The notes: generated by a model from the sequence alone, not told the origin. 43,173 nucleotides of DNA from Micromonospora sp. NBS 11-29 (GCF_002140155.1 NZ_NAPR01000003.1:16903-60075), one strand, 5' to 3'; numbered from the stretch's first letter, positions 7,960 to 16,517 are shown. A program made the numbers and translations.

Positions 7960-9359
7960 GTCAACCGGCTCTTCTGCACCTTGCCCATGGCGTTGCGCGG
8001 CAGCGCGTCGACCAGCCGCACCTGCCGGGGCCGCTTGTGCACGGAGAGCTGCCGAGCCACGAAGTCGATCAGCTCGGCCTCGCCCAGCCCGTCGCCGACC
8101 ACGTACGCGGTGACCTGCTGCCCCAGGTCGGGGTGGGGGGTGCCGACCACCGCCGCCTCCCGGACCCCGGGGTGGGCCAGCAACGCGTCCTCCACCTCAC
8201 CCGCGCCGATCCGGTACCCACCGCTCTTGATCAGGTCGGTGGCCGCCCGGCCGACGATCCGGTGCCAGCCGTCCGGGCCGACGGTCGCCACGTCACCGGT
8301 GCGGAACCAGCCGTCCGCCGTCCGGGTGGCCGCGTCGGCGTCCGGCCGGTTCAGGTAGCCGTCGAAAAGCGTGTCGCCGCGCACCTGCAGCTCGCCCATC
8401 GCCTCGCCGTCGGCGGGCAGCGGTGCGCCCTGCTCGTCGACCACCCGGGTGCGCACGCCGGGCAACGGCACGCCCACGGTGCCCGGTCGTCGGGGCCCGT
8501 CCGCCCGGGCGCTGACGGTGATCAGCGTCTCGGTCATCCCGTACCGCTCGACCGGCCGGTGGCCGGTCAGCTCGGCGAGCGCGGCGAAGACCGGCTCGGG
8601 GAGCGCGGCGCTGCCCGACACCAGCAGGCGGGCCCCGCGCAGGGCCCGCGCCGCCGCCGGCTCCGCCGCGATCCGCGACCAGATCGTGGGTACGCCGAAG
8701 TAGAGCGAGCCGGCCGCGGCCGCGTACCGGTCGGGGCGGGGCCGGCCGACGTGGCGCAGCCGGCTGCCGATGCGCAGCGGGCCGAGCACGCCGAGCACCA
8801 GCCCGTGCACGTGGAACAGCGGCAGCCCGTGCGCCAGCACGTCGTCCGGTGTCCACGCCCAGGCGTCGGCGAGCCCGTCCAGGCAGGCGGCCACCGCGTC
8901 CCGGGACAGCACGGCGCCCTTCGGCGCACCCGTGGTGCCGCTGGTGTAGAGGATGAGCGCGGTGGCCGCCGGGTCGGGCTCGGGATGCCGGGTGTCCGAG
9001 CGCCGGGCCGGGTCGACGGGCACGACCGGTGGTCCGGCCGGAGCGTCGACCGGCCGGTCGCCGGTCGTCGCCAGCAGCACCTCAGCGCCGGAGTCGCGCA
9101 GGATGTGGTCGCGTTCCACCGGCCCGGCGTCCGGCGGCACGGGCACCACCGCGGCACCGGCCAGCAGGCCGCCGACCACGCCGACCACGGTTTCCAGGCT
9201 GGCCGTGGCGGGCACCGCCACCCGGGCCGCCCCGTTCAGGTCGTCGGCGACCGCGGCGGCCGCGCGGCGCAGCTCCGTCCAGGACATCGACCGCCCGTCG
9301 ACCCGGATCGCGTCCGGACGCTCGTCGGTGGACTCGACGAGCCAGCTCAGCAGCGGCAC
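7956..9359 (-). CDS. matB: Malonyl-CoA synthetase (MatB)
   Basis: 467-aa cytosolic acyl-CoA synthetase that activates malonate, and often methylmalonate, with ATP and CoA, giving extender units for fatty-acid or polyketide synthesis. Motifs are intact: phosphate loop YTSGTTGAPKG (138-148), the MatB-type PLFHVHGL (180-187), RYGMTE, DLIKSGGYRIGAGE of A8, and the C-terminal catalytic lysine in GKVQK (459-463). Overall sequence strongly resembles Streptomyces MatB. The GTG start at 9359 was chosen because a GAGAGGGG lies just upstream and the family N-terminus begins here; the frame remains open much further upstream but without coding character. It converges on the PPTase, sharing CTAG at the stops, and is the active counterpart of the degenerate paralogue at 5811-7244. 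Confidence 0.93.
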   Translation of the reverse strand: MPLLSWLVESTDERPDAIRVDGRSMSWTELRRAAAAVADDLNGAARVAVPATASLETVVGVVGGLLAGAAVVPVPPDAGPVERDHILRDSGAEVLLATTGDRPVDAPAGPPVVPVDPARRSDTRHPEPDPAATALILYTSGTTGAPKGAVLSRDAVAACLDGLADAWAWTPDDVLAHGLPLFHVHGLVLGVLGPLRIGSRLRHVGRPRPDRYAAAAGSLYFGVPTIWSRIAAEPAAARALRGARLLVSGSAALPEPVFAALAELTGHRPVERYGMTETLITVSARADGPRRPGTVGVPLPGVRTRVVDEQGAPLPADGEAMGELQVRGDTLFDGYLNRPDADAATRTADGWFRTGDVATVGPDGWHRIVGRAATDLIKSGGYRIGAGEVEDALLAHPGVREAAVVGTPHPDLGQQVTAYVVGDGLGEAELIDFVARQLSVHKRPRQVRLVDALPRNAMGKVQKSRLT

Positions 9360-9678
9360 GGGCGCCCCTCTCGCGTCGGGCCGTCGCCGGCCCGCGAGGC
9401 ACGTCCGGCGTCCCGACCGTAACCGGGCCGTCGCACAGCGGCCACCCCTACCGCCGGGTACGGCGCGTCGCCGGCCGCCCCGACACGCCCGGTGACCGGC
9501 CGACACCCCTGGTGGGCGGCGACGCCCCCGATTCATCGGCCGTCGGGTTGAACCGGCCCCCGGTTGCCCGGATGATGGGGCGGCGTCGACCCGCGGGTGC
9601 GGGCGGCGCGTTCCCGCACCTGACGCCGCGACACCCCGAGGGCCCGGCGGCACCCGTACGTGACGGAGGAACCCGCCG
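9360..9678. other. Divergent intergenic region between matB and ABC exporter
   Basis: About 320 bp of GC-rich DNA expected to hold the matB promoter (leftward) and the exporter promoter (rightward). I see no clear -10/-35 pair, strong palindrome or small gene. Confidence 0.4.
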
Positions 9679-10605
9679 ATGCCGGTCATCGAGGTCGAAC
9701 ACCTGCACAAGAGATACGGCGACAAGGTGGCCGTCGACGACGTCTCCTTCACGGTCGAACAGGGCGAGATCTTCGGCGTGCTCGGCCGCAACGGCGCCGG
9801 CAAGACCACGACGGTCGAGTGTGTGCAGGGTCTGCGGCGGGCCGACCGCGGCACCGTGCGGGTGCTCGGCCTCGACCCGGTGCGTGACCGCACCGAGGTG
9901 CGCCAGCGGGTCGGTGCCCAGTTGCAGGAGAGCCAGCTCCCGGACAAGCTGCGGGTACGCGAGGCGCTCGACCTCTACCGGTCGTTCTACCGCAACCGCG
10001 CCGACATCGACGAGCTGCTGACCGACCTGGGCCTGGCCGAGCAGCGCAACACCGCGTTCCACAAGCTCTCCGGCGGTCAGAAGCAACGCCTGTCGGTGGC
10101 GTTGGCGCTGGTCGGCCGGCCGGAGATCGCCGTCCTCGACGAGCTGACCACCGGGCTGGACCCGAAGGGTCGGCGGGACACCTGGGACCTGGTCGAGCGG
10201 ATCCGCGACCGGGGTGTGACGGTCGTGCTGGTGACCCACTTCATGGCCGAGGCGGAGCGGCTCTGCGACCGGCTCGCCCTGATCGACGCCGGCCGGGTGG
10301 TGGCCATCGACACGCCGTCCGGCCTGATGTCCCGGGTGGACGCCGAGCACCGGGTGCACTTCCGCCCGCTCGATGAGTTCGACGACGCGGTGCTGTCCGT
10401 CCTGCCCGAGGTCGGCTCGGTCCGGCGGGACGGCGACGAGGTCACCGTCACCGGTCCCGAGGAGGTGCTCCAGGCGGTGCTGTCGACGCTCGCCGAGCAG
10501 AAGATCCGCTATTCCGGCCTGCGGGTCGAGCAGCCCACCCTGGACGACGCCTTCGTCTCCCTCACCGGTCACCCCGGCACGCCGTCCGACGGAAGGTCAT
10601 CGTGA
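9679..10605 (+). CDS. ABC transporter ATP-binding protein, DrrA-like exporter type
   Basis: 308-aa ATPase of a two-gene ABC-2 exporter, acting at the inner face of the membrane. Walker A GRNGAGKT (36-43), signature LSGGQ (130-134), Walker B AVLDEL (151-156) and the switch histidine in VTHFM (His187) are all present. The extra C-terminal domain (about residues 220-300, ending in LDDAFVSLTG) is typical of DrrA/CcmA-like exporters. The ATG start follows GGAGGA by eight bases. The stop overlaps the permease start as GTGA, so the two are translationally coupled. Substrate unknown; such pairs export antibiotics, lipids or drugs. Nearby regulators and a PPTase do not prove a link. Confidence 0.95.
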   Translation: MPVIEVEHLHKRYGDKVAVDDVSFTVEQGEIFGVLGRNGAGKTTTVECVQGLRRADRGTVRVLGLDPVRDRTEVRQRVGAQLQESQLPDKLRVREALDLYRSFYRNRADIDELLTDLGLAEQRNTAFHKLSGGQKQRLSVALALVGRPEIAVLDELTTGLDPKGRRDTWDLVERIRDRGVTVVLVTHFMAEAERLCDRLALIDAGRVVAIDTPSGLMSRVDAEHRVHFRPLDEFDDAVLSVLPEVGSVRRDGDEVTVTGPEEVLQAVLSTLAEQKIRYSGLRVEQPTLDDAFVSLTGHPGTPSDGRSS

Positions 10606-11342
10606 ACGCCCTGTCCAAGCTCGTCGCCGTCGAGGCCAAGCTGTTCCTGCGCGAGCCGGTCTCGCTGTTCTTCGTCTTCGCCCTGCCGCTGGGCCTGATG
10701 CTGGTGTTCGGGCTGCCGCAACGCGGCGCCGACCCGGGGGCGGCCACCGGGCAGCACGGCGAGCAGACGTTCCTGCCGTCGATCGCGTTGTCCCTGACCA
10801 TCGGCATGCTCGCGCTGTTCACGCTCCCCATGGCGCTGGGCATCTACCGCGAACGCAAGGTGCTGCGGCGGTTGGCCACCACCCCGGTCAGCCCGGCGCT
10901 GCTGCTCATCGCCCAGGTCGTGGTCAACCTGGTCATGGGCGTGGCCGGCGCGGTGGTCACCGCGCTGGGCGTACGCCTGCTGCTGGACCAGCCGGCGCCG
11001 GCCAACGTCGCCGGTTTCGTGGTGGCGTTCCTGCTCGGGGTGGCCTGCCTGTTCGCGATCGGCCTGCTGATCGCGGCGCTCGCCCCGTCCGCGCGGTCGG
11101 CGCAGTCGATCGGGCCGACGCTGTTCTTCCCGCTGCTCTTCCTGGCCGGCGCCTGGCTGCCGCGCGACCAGATGCCCACGGTGCTGGCCCGGATCGGCGA
11201 GTACTCGCCGCTGGGCGCGACCGTGGACACCATCTCGGCGGCGTGGGCGGGGCAGAACCCCGCCGTGCCGCAGTTGCTGGTGCTGGCCGGCACCGCCGTC
11301 GTGGGCTGCCTGCTCGCCGCCCGTCTCTTCCGCTGGGAGTAG
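10602..11342 (+). CDS. ABC-2 type permease
   Basis: 246-aa integral membrane partner of the preceding ATPase. An N-terminal segment with FVFALPLGLMLVFG is followed by about five more hydrophobic segments, including LFFPLLFLAGAWLP, the usual ABC-2 pattern. It starts at GTG 10602, overlapping the ATPase stop by four bases. The C-terminus ends in ARLFRWE, as in many actinobacterial members. With the ATPase it forms a complete exporter. Confidence 0.93.
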   Translation: MNALSKLVAVEAKLFLREPVSLFFVFALPLGLMLVFGLPQRGADPGAATGQHGEQTFLPSIALSLTIGMLALFTLPMALGIYRERKVLRRLATTPVSPALLLIAQVVVNLVMGVAGAVVTALGVRLLLDQPAPANVAGFVVAFLLGVACLFAIGLLIAALAPSARSAQSIGPTLFFPLLFLAGAWLPRDQMPTVLARIGEYSPLGATVDTISAAWAGQNPAVPQLLVLAGTAVVGCLLAARLFRWE

Positions 11343-11366
11343 GCCCGACCAGCGGGTCCGGCAACG

Positions 11367-11382
11367 GGCGGCACTGGCCGCC
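11367..11382. terminator. Short hairpin between convergent genes
   Basis: GGCGGC-ACTG-GCCGCC, a perfect 6-bp GC stem with a 4-base loop in the 63-bp gap between the convergent ABC permease and the GT-C gene. There is no T-run, which is usual in actinobacteria. A bidirectional terminator is plausible. Confidence 0.45.
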
Positions 11383-11405
11383 GACAACAAACCCACCGCT
11401 GATGG

Positions 11406-13124
11406 TCAGGGGCGTAGCAGGTAGATCCGCCAGTTGGCGACGATGACCACATCGAGCGCTCCGGGTTCGGGGCCGAGCTGCTGGTCGAGCCGGGCAGCCA
11501 TCGGTGAGCCGACCGGCGCGACCCAGACCGCGCCGGGATCGGCCGCCACTGCGCGGCGGTACAAGGGCAACCGGTCGAATCCTGGGCGTAGCTCGTCGTC
11601 GACGACTGCGCAGAGCACGTTCTCCCGGGTGGCGAAGGCAAGGCGGTTGCAGGTCCAGTAGCCACCGTGCACGCGCCGTATACCCAACTCGCGGAGGGTG
11701 GCGACGAGTGCGCGATGCTGCTTGGCCTCGGCGTGGGTGGCCGGCACGGTGCGGAACGCCGCGACGGTCGCCGCCCCGGCTGTGCCGAGGACTGCCGCTA
11801 GGACGGCGGTCGCCGCCACGCGAAGGATGCCGGCGGGCTGGCGGGCCATCCGCCACAGTGGCCAGAACAGGGCGGGGACGGCGACGGCGAGGCAAGAAAG
11901 GTATCGGGAGCTTTCCACCGGCGTCCGTGCGGCCGCGCTGCTGACGCCATATGCGACCAGAACCCCCGCCGATCCGGCTAGCAGCGCCAATCGTACCGCC
12001 GCCTGTACCCGCCGCTCTTCCCCGGCCGCGAGATGCGCGGATGTCGGGCGGTCGTCGTTGTCACGCTCGACCCACAAGGGTCCGGGAGCTGCGGCGAGTG
12101 CACCCGCCGCGGGCGCGGGGATCAGGGACGTGCGGTGTGACGCGGGCGGCTTCCACGTACGAAGGGTGCGCCAGGCGGCGGCTGCCGCGAGGAGCAACAG
12201 GATCGGGAAGGCGAGTGCCCACCAGAGCTGCCAGGTACCGCAGTGGCTCGGCGAGCAGAAGCCCATCCCGAGTGGCGGCCCCAACACCAGGCCGCCGTAG
12301 AGCCGCTCACCCCAGCCTGCCGGCGAATCACCACCGCTGGCGGCCATGACCGCGGCAATGGGGTTTCGGCCGTGCCGGAGGCTGTCCAGAAGCATCGGGG
12401 CTGCGCCGAGCAACAGCGCACCAGCTACAACCAGCCCCGCCTGGCCGGCAAACTCTCGCCGCCGTCGGACCACGAGCACCGTGCCGGTCGACAGGACGTA
12501 CGGCAGCAGCAGCGGATCGACCCAGAGCATCAGCCCGGAGATCAGACCCCAGGTAGCCCACAGGGGCAGCCTCACGCCTGACCCACCGGCGCACAACCCA
12601 ACGGTGAGCAGCGCGAGCGCCACTGCGGCCGGGTTCAGCTCGGGGTAGCCACCTGCGGCGATGAGCTGGTTTTTGATCACCCGATCCGAGCCGAACGCGA
12701 GGAAGCCGACGACCAGCAGGGCGAACCAGCGATCTCCGCCGAGCCGGCGGGTGAGCCGCCAGGACAGGACGAGGAACAGTGCGTACAGCGCGAGGGCGGG
12801 CAGCCGCAACGCCAGCACCGACGGCCCAGCCAGCGCGAACAGCGGCGCAGCCAGATACGCCTCGAGCGTGCCCATGTACGCCTGCCCATAGAACCAGACC
12901 GGGAAATCCTCCCCACGGGCAATATGAAGGGCGGCCAGTCCCATGGTGGCCTCGTCGCTGTTGGTGGGCGGGGCGTCGGCGAGCAACAGCATCAGCCGGT
13001 ACCCGACAGCGGCCAGCCCGACAAGCAGGGCGAGCAGCACCGGCAGGCGGAGACGCCAGGGCGCATACGCGTCGGCGTCTCTGCGTGAGTCCCGGCGCAC
13101 CTCGACGGTCATGTTTGTGATCAT
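11406..13124 (-). CDS. GT-C/PMT-like polytopic membrane glycosyltransferase (putative)
   Basis: About 572 aa with roughly ten hydrophobic segments and a C-terminal soluble part. After the first transmembrane segment comes NSDEAT (55-60), the acidic first-loop motif expected of GT-C enzymes that use polyprenyl-phosphate sugars (PMT/ArnT/GT39 relatives); WFYGQAYMGTLEAYLAAP follows, also typical. I infer transfer of a sugar to a protein, lipid or wall polymer on the outer face; donor and acceptor are unknown. Start choice is uncertain: ATG 13124 and ATG 13112 are both possible, and a TTG at 13142 is in frame. It diverges from the DUF5988 gene. Third-position GC is slightly lower than in its neighbours. 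Confidence 0.75.
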   Translation of the reverse strand: MITNMTVEVRRDSRRDADAYAPWRLRLPVLLALLVGLAAVGYRLMLLLADAPPTNSDEATMGLAALHIARGEDFPVWFYGQAYMGTLEAYLAAPLFALAGPSVLALRLPALALYALFLVLSWRLTRRLGGDRWFALLVVGFLAFGSDRVIKNQLIAAGGYPELNPAAVALALLTVGLCAGGSGVRLPLWATWGLISGLMLWVDPLLLPYVLSTGTVLVVRRRREFAGQAGLVVAGALLLGAAPMLLDSLRHGRNPIAAVMAASGGDSPAGWGERLYGGLVLGPPLGMGFCSPSHCGTWQLWWALAFPILLLLAAAAAWRTLRTWKPPASHRTSLIPAPAAGALAAAPGPLWVERDNDDRPTSAHLAAGEERRVQAAVRLALLAGSAGVLVAYGVSSAAARTPVESSRYLSCLAVAVPALFWPLWRMARQPAGILRVAATAVLAAVLGTAGAATVAAFRTVPATHAEAKQHRALVATLRELGIRRVHGGYWTCNRLAFATRENVLCAVVDDELRPGFDRLPLYRRAVAADPGAVWVAPVGSPMAARLDQQLGPEPGALDVVIVANWRIYLLRP

Positions 13125-13158
13125 TGCACTCGGTGACGTCAACGAACTGAACGGCAGG

Positions 13159-13194
13159 CCCTAAGCGGGCCGCCCGGTAGGGGGCGGCTAAGGG
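13159..13194. promoter_or_regulatory. Hairpin in divergent promoter region
   Basis: GCCGCCC at 13169-13175 pairs with GGGCGGC at 13182-13188 around a 6-base loop, and flanking CCCTAAG/CTAAGGG bases extend the stem with one mismatch. It lies between the divergent GT-C and DUF5988 genes, so it may be an operator or attenuating structure rather than a simple terminator. Confidence 0.35.
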
Positions 13195-13300
13195 TTCATC
13201 GGAAGTGTGAGCTGGATTACGTTCGGATCGCACGGCAGGTGGCGCGGCGAACGTGTCGCGCACCTGGCCAGGCGGAACGACGAGCGACGGAGGTCGTGCC

Positions 13301-13567
13301 ATGACAGCTTCTTCCGATCCCGCCCCGACCGTTGCGCCGGTGACGGCGATGGGCGCGGATGCCATCGGCATCGTCGAGGCGGTGCTGGAAGGCGGGCCGG
13401 CGACGCTGCCGGTCGAGCTGCGCAGCCACCGGGTGTCCCCGGTGGAATCCAAGATCAAGGTACGCCACTACGGGGGCTACGAGCACTTCGAGCGGGACAC
13501 CGTCGGGGCCGCGGACGACGCGCCCGCGGTGTTCCGCTGGACCGGCCGTACCCGGATAGCGGAGTGA
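13301..13567 (+). CDS. DUF5988 family small protein
   Basis: 88-aa protein of unknown function. The core, with VLEGGPATLP, KIKVRHYGGYEHFER and a C-terminal FRWTGRTRIAE, matches my recollection of DUF5988, a small actinobacterial family. No signal peptide or membrane segment. ATG 13301 lies seven bases after GGAGG, which decides the start over upstream in-frame codons. The VOC gene follows 18 bp downstream, probably in the same transcript. Confidence 0.8.
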   Translation: MTASSDPAPTVAPVTAMGADAIGIVEAVLEGGPATLPVELRSHRVSPVESKIKVRHYGGYEHFERDTVGAADDAPAVFRWTGRTRIAE

Positions 13568-13585
13568 ACGAGAGGCGGTAGCGCG

Positions 13586-13951
13586 ATGGGCGGCGGCGAT
13601 CCGCGCGACGATGCGCACCTGACGGTGACCGACGTGGCCACGGTGACCGCGTTCTACGCGGAGGTCTTCGAGGCCCTGCCGGTGCAGCGGGAGTGTCTGC
13701 TGGACGGCCGGGTCCTGCACGCCGAGCTGCTGGTCGGCGGTCACCGGCTCACGGTCAGCGAGTGGTCCGACCGACCGGCCGACCCGGGCGGCCCACCCGC
13801 ACCACTGGCGCTCACCCCGGCCGACCCGGACCTGCTGGTGCGGCGGGCGCTGGCCGCCGGCGCGACGATCGAGCCGACCGACGGCGGCCCGCCGACGGGC
13901 GTGGTGTTCCGGGACCCGGCCGGCCTGCGCTGGGCGGTGCCGGGGGCGTAG
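13586..13951 (+). CDS. VOC (glyoxalase/PhnB-like) family protein
   Basis: 121-aa single-domain protein of the vicinal oxygen chelate fold. HLTVTDVATVTAFYAEVF is the usual first beta-alpha unit, and VVFRDPAGLRWAVPGA is the typical end (D-P-x-G-x-x-W). Similar proteins include dioxygenases, glyoxalases and antibiotic-binding proteins. The usual metal ligands are not clearly conserved, so it could be a binding protein instead. Co-oriented with the DUF5988 gene and followed by a strong terminator. Confidence 0.75.
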   Translation: MGGGDPRDDAHLTVTDVATVTAFYAEVFEALPVQRECLLDGRVLHAELLVGGHRLTVSEWSDRPADPGGPPAPLALTPADPDLLVRRALAAGATIEPTDGGPPTGVVFRDPAGLRWAVPGA

Positions 13952-13965
13952 GCCGACAGACGACG

Positions 13966-14002
13966 AACGGCCCCGCCACCGACGAACGGTGGCGGGGCCG
14001 TT
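13966..14002. terminator. Perfect 16-bp stem-loop, bidirectional terminator
   Basis: AACGGCCCCGCCACCG (13966-13981) and its exact reverse complement (13987-14002) flank a 5-base loop ACGAA. It lies between the convergent VOC and GT8 genes, giving TT at one end and AA at the other, so it can end transcripts from both sides. Confidence 0.9.
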
Positions 14003-14025
14003 CCGCGTTCCGCGCGCGGTGCCGG

Positions 14026-14862
14026 TCAGCGCCGCAGCGTCGAGCCGAGGCCGCCGCCGCTGCGCCGCCGGTGCTGCCAGTAGAGTTCCCGCCGGGCGCC
14101 CTGGGGGAAGCCGGGCTGCCAGGGCTTGACCGGGCCGGCGGTGTGGAGGATCGCCGAGTCGCTGAGCTTGCCGCCGAACTCCGGCTCCCGCCGCCAGGCC
14201 ATCAGGTCGTTCCACCGGTGCGACAGCCGAAGCCAGTTGCCGTGCACGGCGAAGTTGAGCGCGTCCTGGTCCGGGTAGCGGGACTCGTGCGCGTGCCGAT
14301 GCAGGTACGCCAGCGACACCTCGGTGACCTCACACTCCTTCCACCGCGGGACGTCGATCAGCAGCACCCCGGAGTTGAAGTAGTGCGCGTACGGGTCGAG
14401 GTGGTCGTAGCCGGCCAGGCCGGGAATGCCGCCCATGTCCAGCAGGCGGCGGTTGAACGGGTCACGCACCCCGCCGAGCGGCACCCCGCCCATGTCCACG
14501 TCGAACAGCGGTCGCAGGCTGTTCACCACCAGCGTGTCGCAGTCCAGGTAGAGCAGCCGGCGCACGTCCGCCGGCAGCGCGGCCGGCACCAGCAGCCGCA
14601 GGTACATCGCCGGCGACAGGTACGCCATCAGCGGGTCGCTGCCCTTGGACAGGTTCACCTGGGTGGCGTCCACCCGCAGGTACTCCACCGTCGCCCGCGG
14701 CCCGGCGATCCGGGTCAGCGTGGCGCGGGCGCTCGCCGGCACGTCATCGGCGGCGACCAGCCAGTACCGGAGCTCCTCGCCCGGGTTCGACTCGGCGACG
14801 GTCGACATGACGACGGCGGCGTGCGCCGCGTACGTGTTGTCGAAGGTCAGGGTGAGGTCCAC
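14026..14862 (-). CDS. Glycosyltransferase family 8 protein
   Basis: 278-aa GT-A fold glycosyltransferase. It opens with VDLTLTFDNTYAAHAAVVMS, the GT8 nucleotide-sugar entry strand. It carries the metal-binding DxD as YLDCDT (Asp107, Asp109), then YFNSGVLLIDVPRWKE, YPDQDALN and a C-terminal HTAGPVKPW, all characteristic of GT8 (LgtC/glycogenin-like). The donor is probably a UDP-hexose; the acceptor is unknown. GTG 14862 was chosen because GGAGAG lies just upstream; the in-frame stretch further upstream looks non-coding. Cytosolic, no membrane segment. Confidence 0.88.
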   Translation of the reverse strand: MDLTLTFDNTYAAHAAVVMSTVAESNPGEELRYWLVAADDVPASARATLTRIAGPRATVEYLRVDATQVNLSKGSDPLMAYLSPAMYLRLLVPAALPADVRRLLYLDCDTLVVNSLRPLFDVDMGGVPLGGVRDPFNRRLLDMGGIPGLAGYDHLDPYAHYFNSGVLLIDVPRWKECEVTEVSLAYLHRHAHESRYPDQDALNFAVHGNWLRLSHRWNDLMAWRREPEFGGKLSDSAILHTAGPVKPWQPGFPQGARRELYWQHRRRSGGGLGSTLRR

Positions 14863-14949
14863 GGGTGCTCTCCTTCGCGGCGGTGCGTGAGCGCAACGTC
14901 CAGAAAAGTAGCCGCGGATTTGTCGGGCCGGCAAGGAATGCCAATTCGC

Positions 14950-14977
14950 TCAGGGGTTTGGCAAAAGAAACCCCTGA
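14950..14977. terminator. 10-bp perfect inverted repeat upstream of GT8
   Basis: TCAGGGGTTT (14950-14959) and AAACCCCTGA (14968-14977) pair perfectly around an 8-base A-rich loop, in an unusually AT-rich gap. It lies downstream of the ASCH gene and upstream of GT8 on the same strand. It may terminate the ASCH transcript or act as an operator for GT8. Confidence 0.5.
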
Positions 14978-15038
14978 ATATGCCCCTCACTTCAAACGAG
15001 ATCGGCGGCGCCTGCCGTTCCCCTGACGCGGGCGGCGC

Positions 15039-15455
15039 TCAGAGCGGCTCGACGAGCCGGAAGCGTTCCAGCACCGCGAGGGTGTCGTCATCGACGGTGA
15101 ACTCCGGATCGCCGAGCCATCCGCGATAGTCCGGGCCGTGCCAGTAGTCCTCGTGGCCGGTCCGCCAGGCGGCGACCGTCACGTGTCCTTCGCCCTCGTC
15201 CCGGGCGTGGTCGAGGTCCACGTCGCCGAGGCGGGCCACCCGGACCTCGACCAGTTCGATCACGGCCACCGGCCGGCCGGCGGAGTCGACCACCGCGAAC
15301 CGGGCGCCGACCGTCGGCAGCGGCTCACCCTCGATGTCGTAGTCCTGCCGCAGCCCGGTGGTGCTGGTCTTGCTGCCGTCGAGCACGGCGGCGACCAGCC
15401 GGTCACGCAGCGGGCCGGGAAAGGCGAACTCGTAGGTTGGCAGCTCGGCGGTCAT
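15039..15455 (-). CDS. ASCH domain protein
   Basis: 138-aa protein with the ASCH (PUA-like) fold. The AVLDGSKTSTTGL segment and the central beta strands with VIELVEVRVARLGDVD match the YqfB/ASCH group, thought to bind RNA or nucleotides; a few members are amidohydrolases acting on modified nucleosides. The C-terminal HEDYWHG...FTVDDDTLAVLERFRLV is also typical. ATG 15455 is chosen because homology begins there rather than at upstream in-frame codons. Exact role unknown. Confidence 0.8.
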   Translation of the reverse strand: MTAELPTYEFAFPGPLRDRLVAAVLDGSKTSTTGLRQDYDIEGEPLPTVGARFAVVDSAGRPVAVIELVEVRVARLGDVDLDHARDEGEGHVTVAAWRTGHEDYWHGPDYRGWLGDPEFTVDDDTLAVLERFRLVEPL

Positions 15456-15562
15456 GCCGGGCAGCGTAGTCGCGGCAGTGCCGGAGCATCGGGTCACGCC
15501 CGGCCGGCTTCGGCATCCTGCGTACGCTGTCCCGGTACGCCGCCGCGACCGTGGAGAGCCCG

Positions 15563-16099
15563 ATGACCAGCCCCGAAACCCGTACCGTCCGGGTCGCCCG
15601 GCCCGCCGACGTGGCCGCCCTGGTCGACCTGATCGAGTCGGCCTACCGGGGTGACCGCGCCCGGGCGGGCTGGACGCACGAGGCGGACCTGCTCGACGGG
15701 CAGCGCACCGACCCGGAGATGGTGGCCGCGGCGGTCACCGGCGACGACGGCGTGGTGCTGGTGGTGGAGCGCGACGGCGAGCTGCTCGCCTGCTGCCAGT
15801 TGGAGCGCCGCGACGACCACGCGTACTTCGGCATGTTCGCGGTCTCCCCGGCCCGGCAGGGCGGCGGCCTGGGCCGGGAGCTGCTGGCCGAGGCCGAGCG
15901 GTACGCCCGCGAGCGCTGGCACGCCGGTGAGCTGCGGATGACCGTGATCGTCCAGCGGGCGGACCTGATCGCCTGGTACGAGCGGCGTGGCTACGCCCGC
16001 ACCGGCGAGTTGAGCCCGTTCCCCTACGGCGACGAGCGCTTCGGGGTGCCGCGCCGGCCGGACCTGGCGTTCGAGACGCTGCGCCGCAAGCTCGGTTGA
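15563..16099 (+). CDS. GNAT family N-acetyltransferase
   Basis: 178-aa acetyl-CoA-dependent acyltransferase. The acetyl-CoA loop RQGGGLGRELL (about 98-108) follows the strand AYFGMFAVSP, and the C-terminal LIAWYERRGYARTGE is the classic motif B of the family. ATG 15563 follows GGAGAG closely; an in-frame GTG sits four codons upstream. Substrate unknown. It converges with the MmcQ/YjbR gene, leaving 7 bp between stops. Confidence 0.9.
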   Translation: MTSPETRTVRVARPADVAALVDLIESAYRGDRARAGWTHEADLLDGQRTDPEMVAAAVTGDDGVVLVVERDGELLACCQLERRDDHAYFGMFAVSPARQGGGLGRELLAEAERYARERWHAGELRMTVIVQRADLIAWYERRGYARTGELSPFPYGDERFGVPRRPDLAFETLRRKLG

Positions 16100-16106
16100 A
16101 CGCGCC

Positions 16107-16517
16107 TCACCCCGGCCGGTCGACGAGCGTGACCAGCTTCTTCGGGGCCAGCACGCAGTAGCTCTCGGTGAGCAGCTCGGCGACCTCGGCCCAGTCGGTC
16201 GCGTCGTCGAGCATCAGCCCGACCACGTCGGCGCCCCAGTCCGGCTTGAAGAAGTGCGGGCCGGCGGCGAGCAGCCCGGCGATCTCGTCGCCGGGGGAGC
16301 GGAACGTCAGCACGCAGATCGGCTCGTCGGTGGCGGCGGCCCGCGCGTACGCCACCTGGTGGTCGGGGTCGACGGTGAGCACATGGGCGAACGTGCGCTT
16401 GCGGACCCGCCAGCGGGTGCCCACCCAGGCCGCCTCCTCGTAGGTCTCCGGCAGGCCGAGGCAGATCGGCCGCAGGCGGTCGAGGTGGGCGGGCGGGACG
16501 TCCGCGGGACCGGTCAT
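16107..16517 (-). CDS. MmcQ/YjbR family protein
   Basis: 136-aa MmcQ/YjbR (CyaY-like fold) protein. Recognised from LGLPETYEEAAWVGTRWRVRKRTFAHV, split here as LGLPETYEEA and WRVRKRTFAH, with a central FRSPGDE and the C-terminal LLTESYCVLAPKKL. Members are described as putative DNA-binding proteins but function is poorly defined. Cytosolic and monocistronic. Confidence 0.85.
   Translation of the reverse strand: MTGPADVPPAHLDRLRPICLGLPETYEEAAWVGTRWRVRKRTFAHVLTVDPDHQVAYARAAATDEPICVLTFRSPGDEIAGLLAAGPHFFKPDWGADVVGLMLDDATDWAEVAELLTESYCVLAPKKLVTLVDRPG

Noticed and set aside
9360-9947. N-terminal extension of MatB upstream of GTG 9359
   Set aside because: The frame stays open, but the extension would overlap the divergent ABC ATPase gene, lacks homology, and a good ribosome-binding site precedes 9359.
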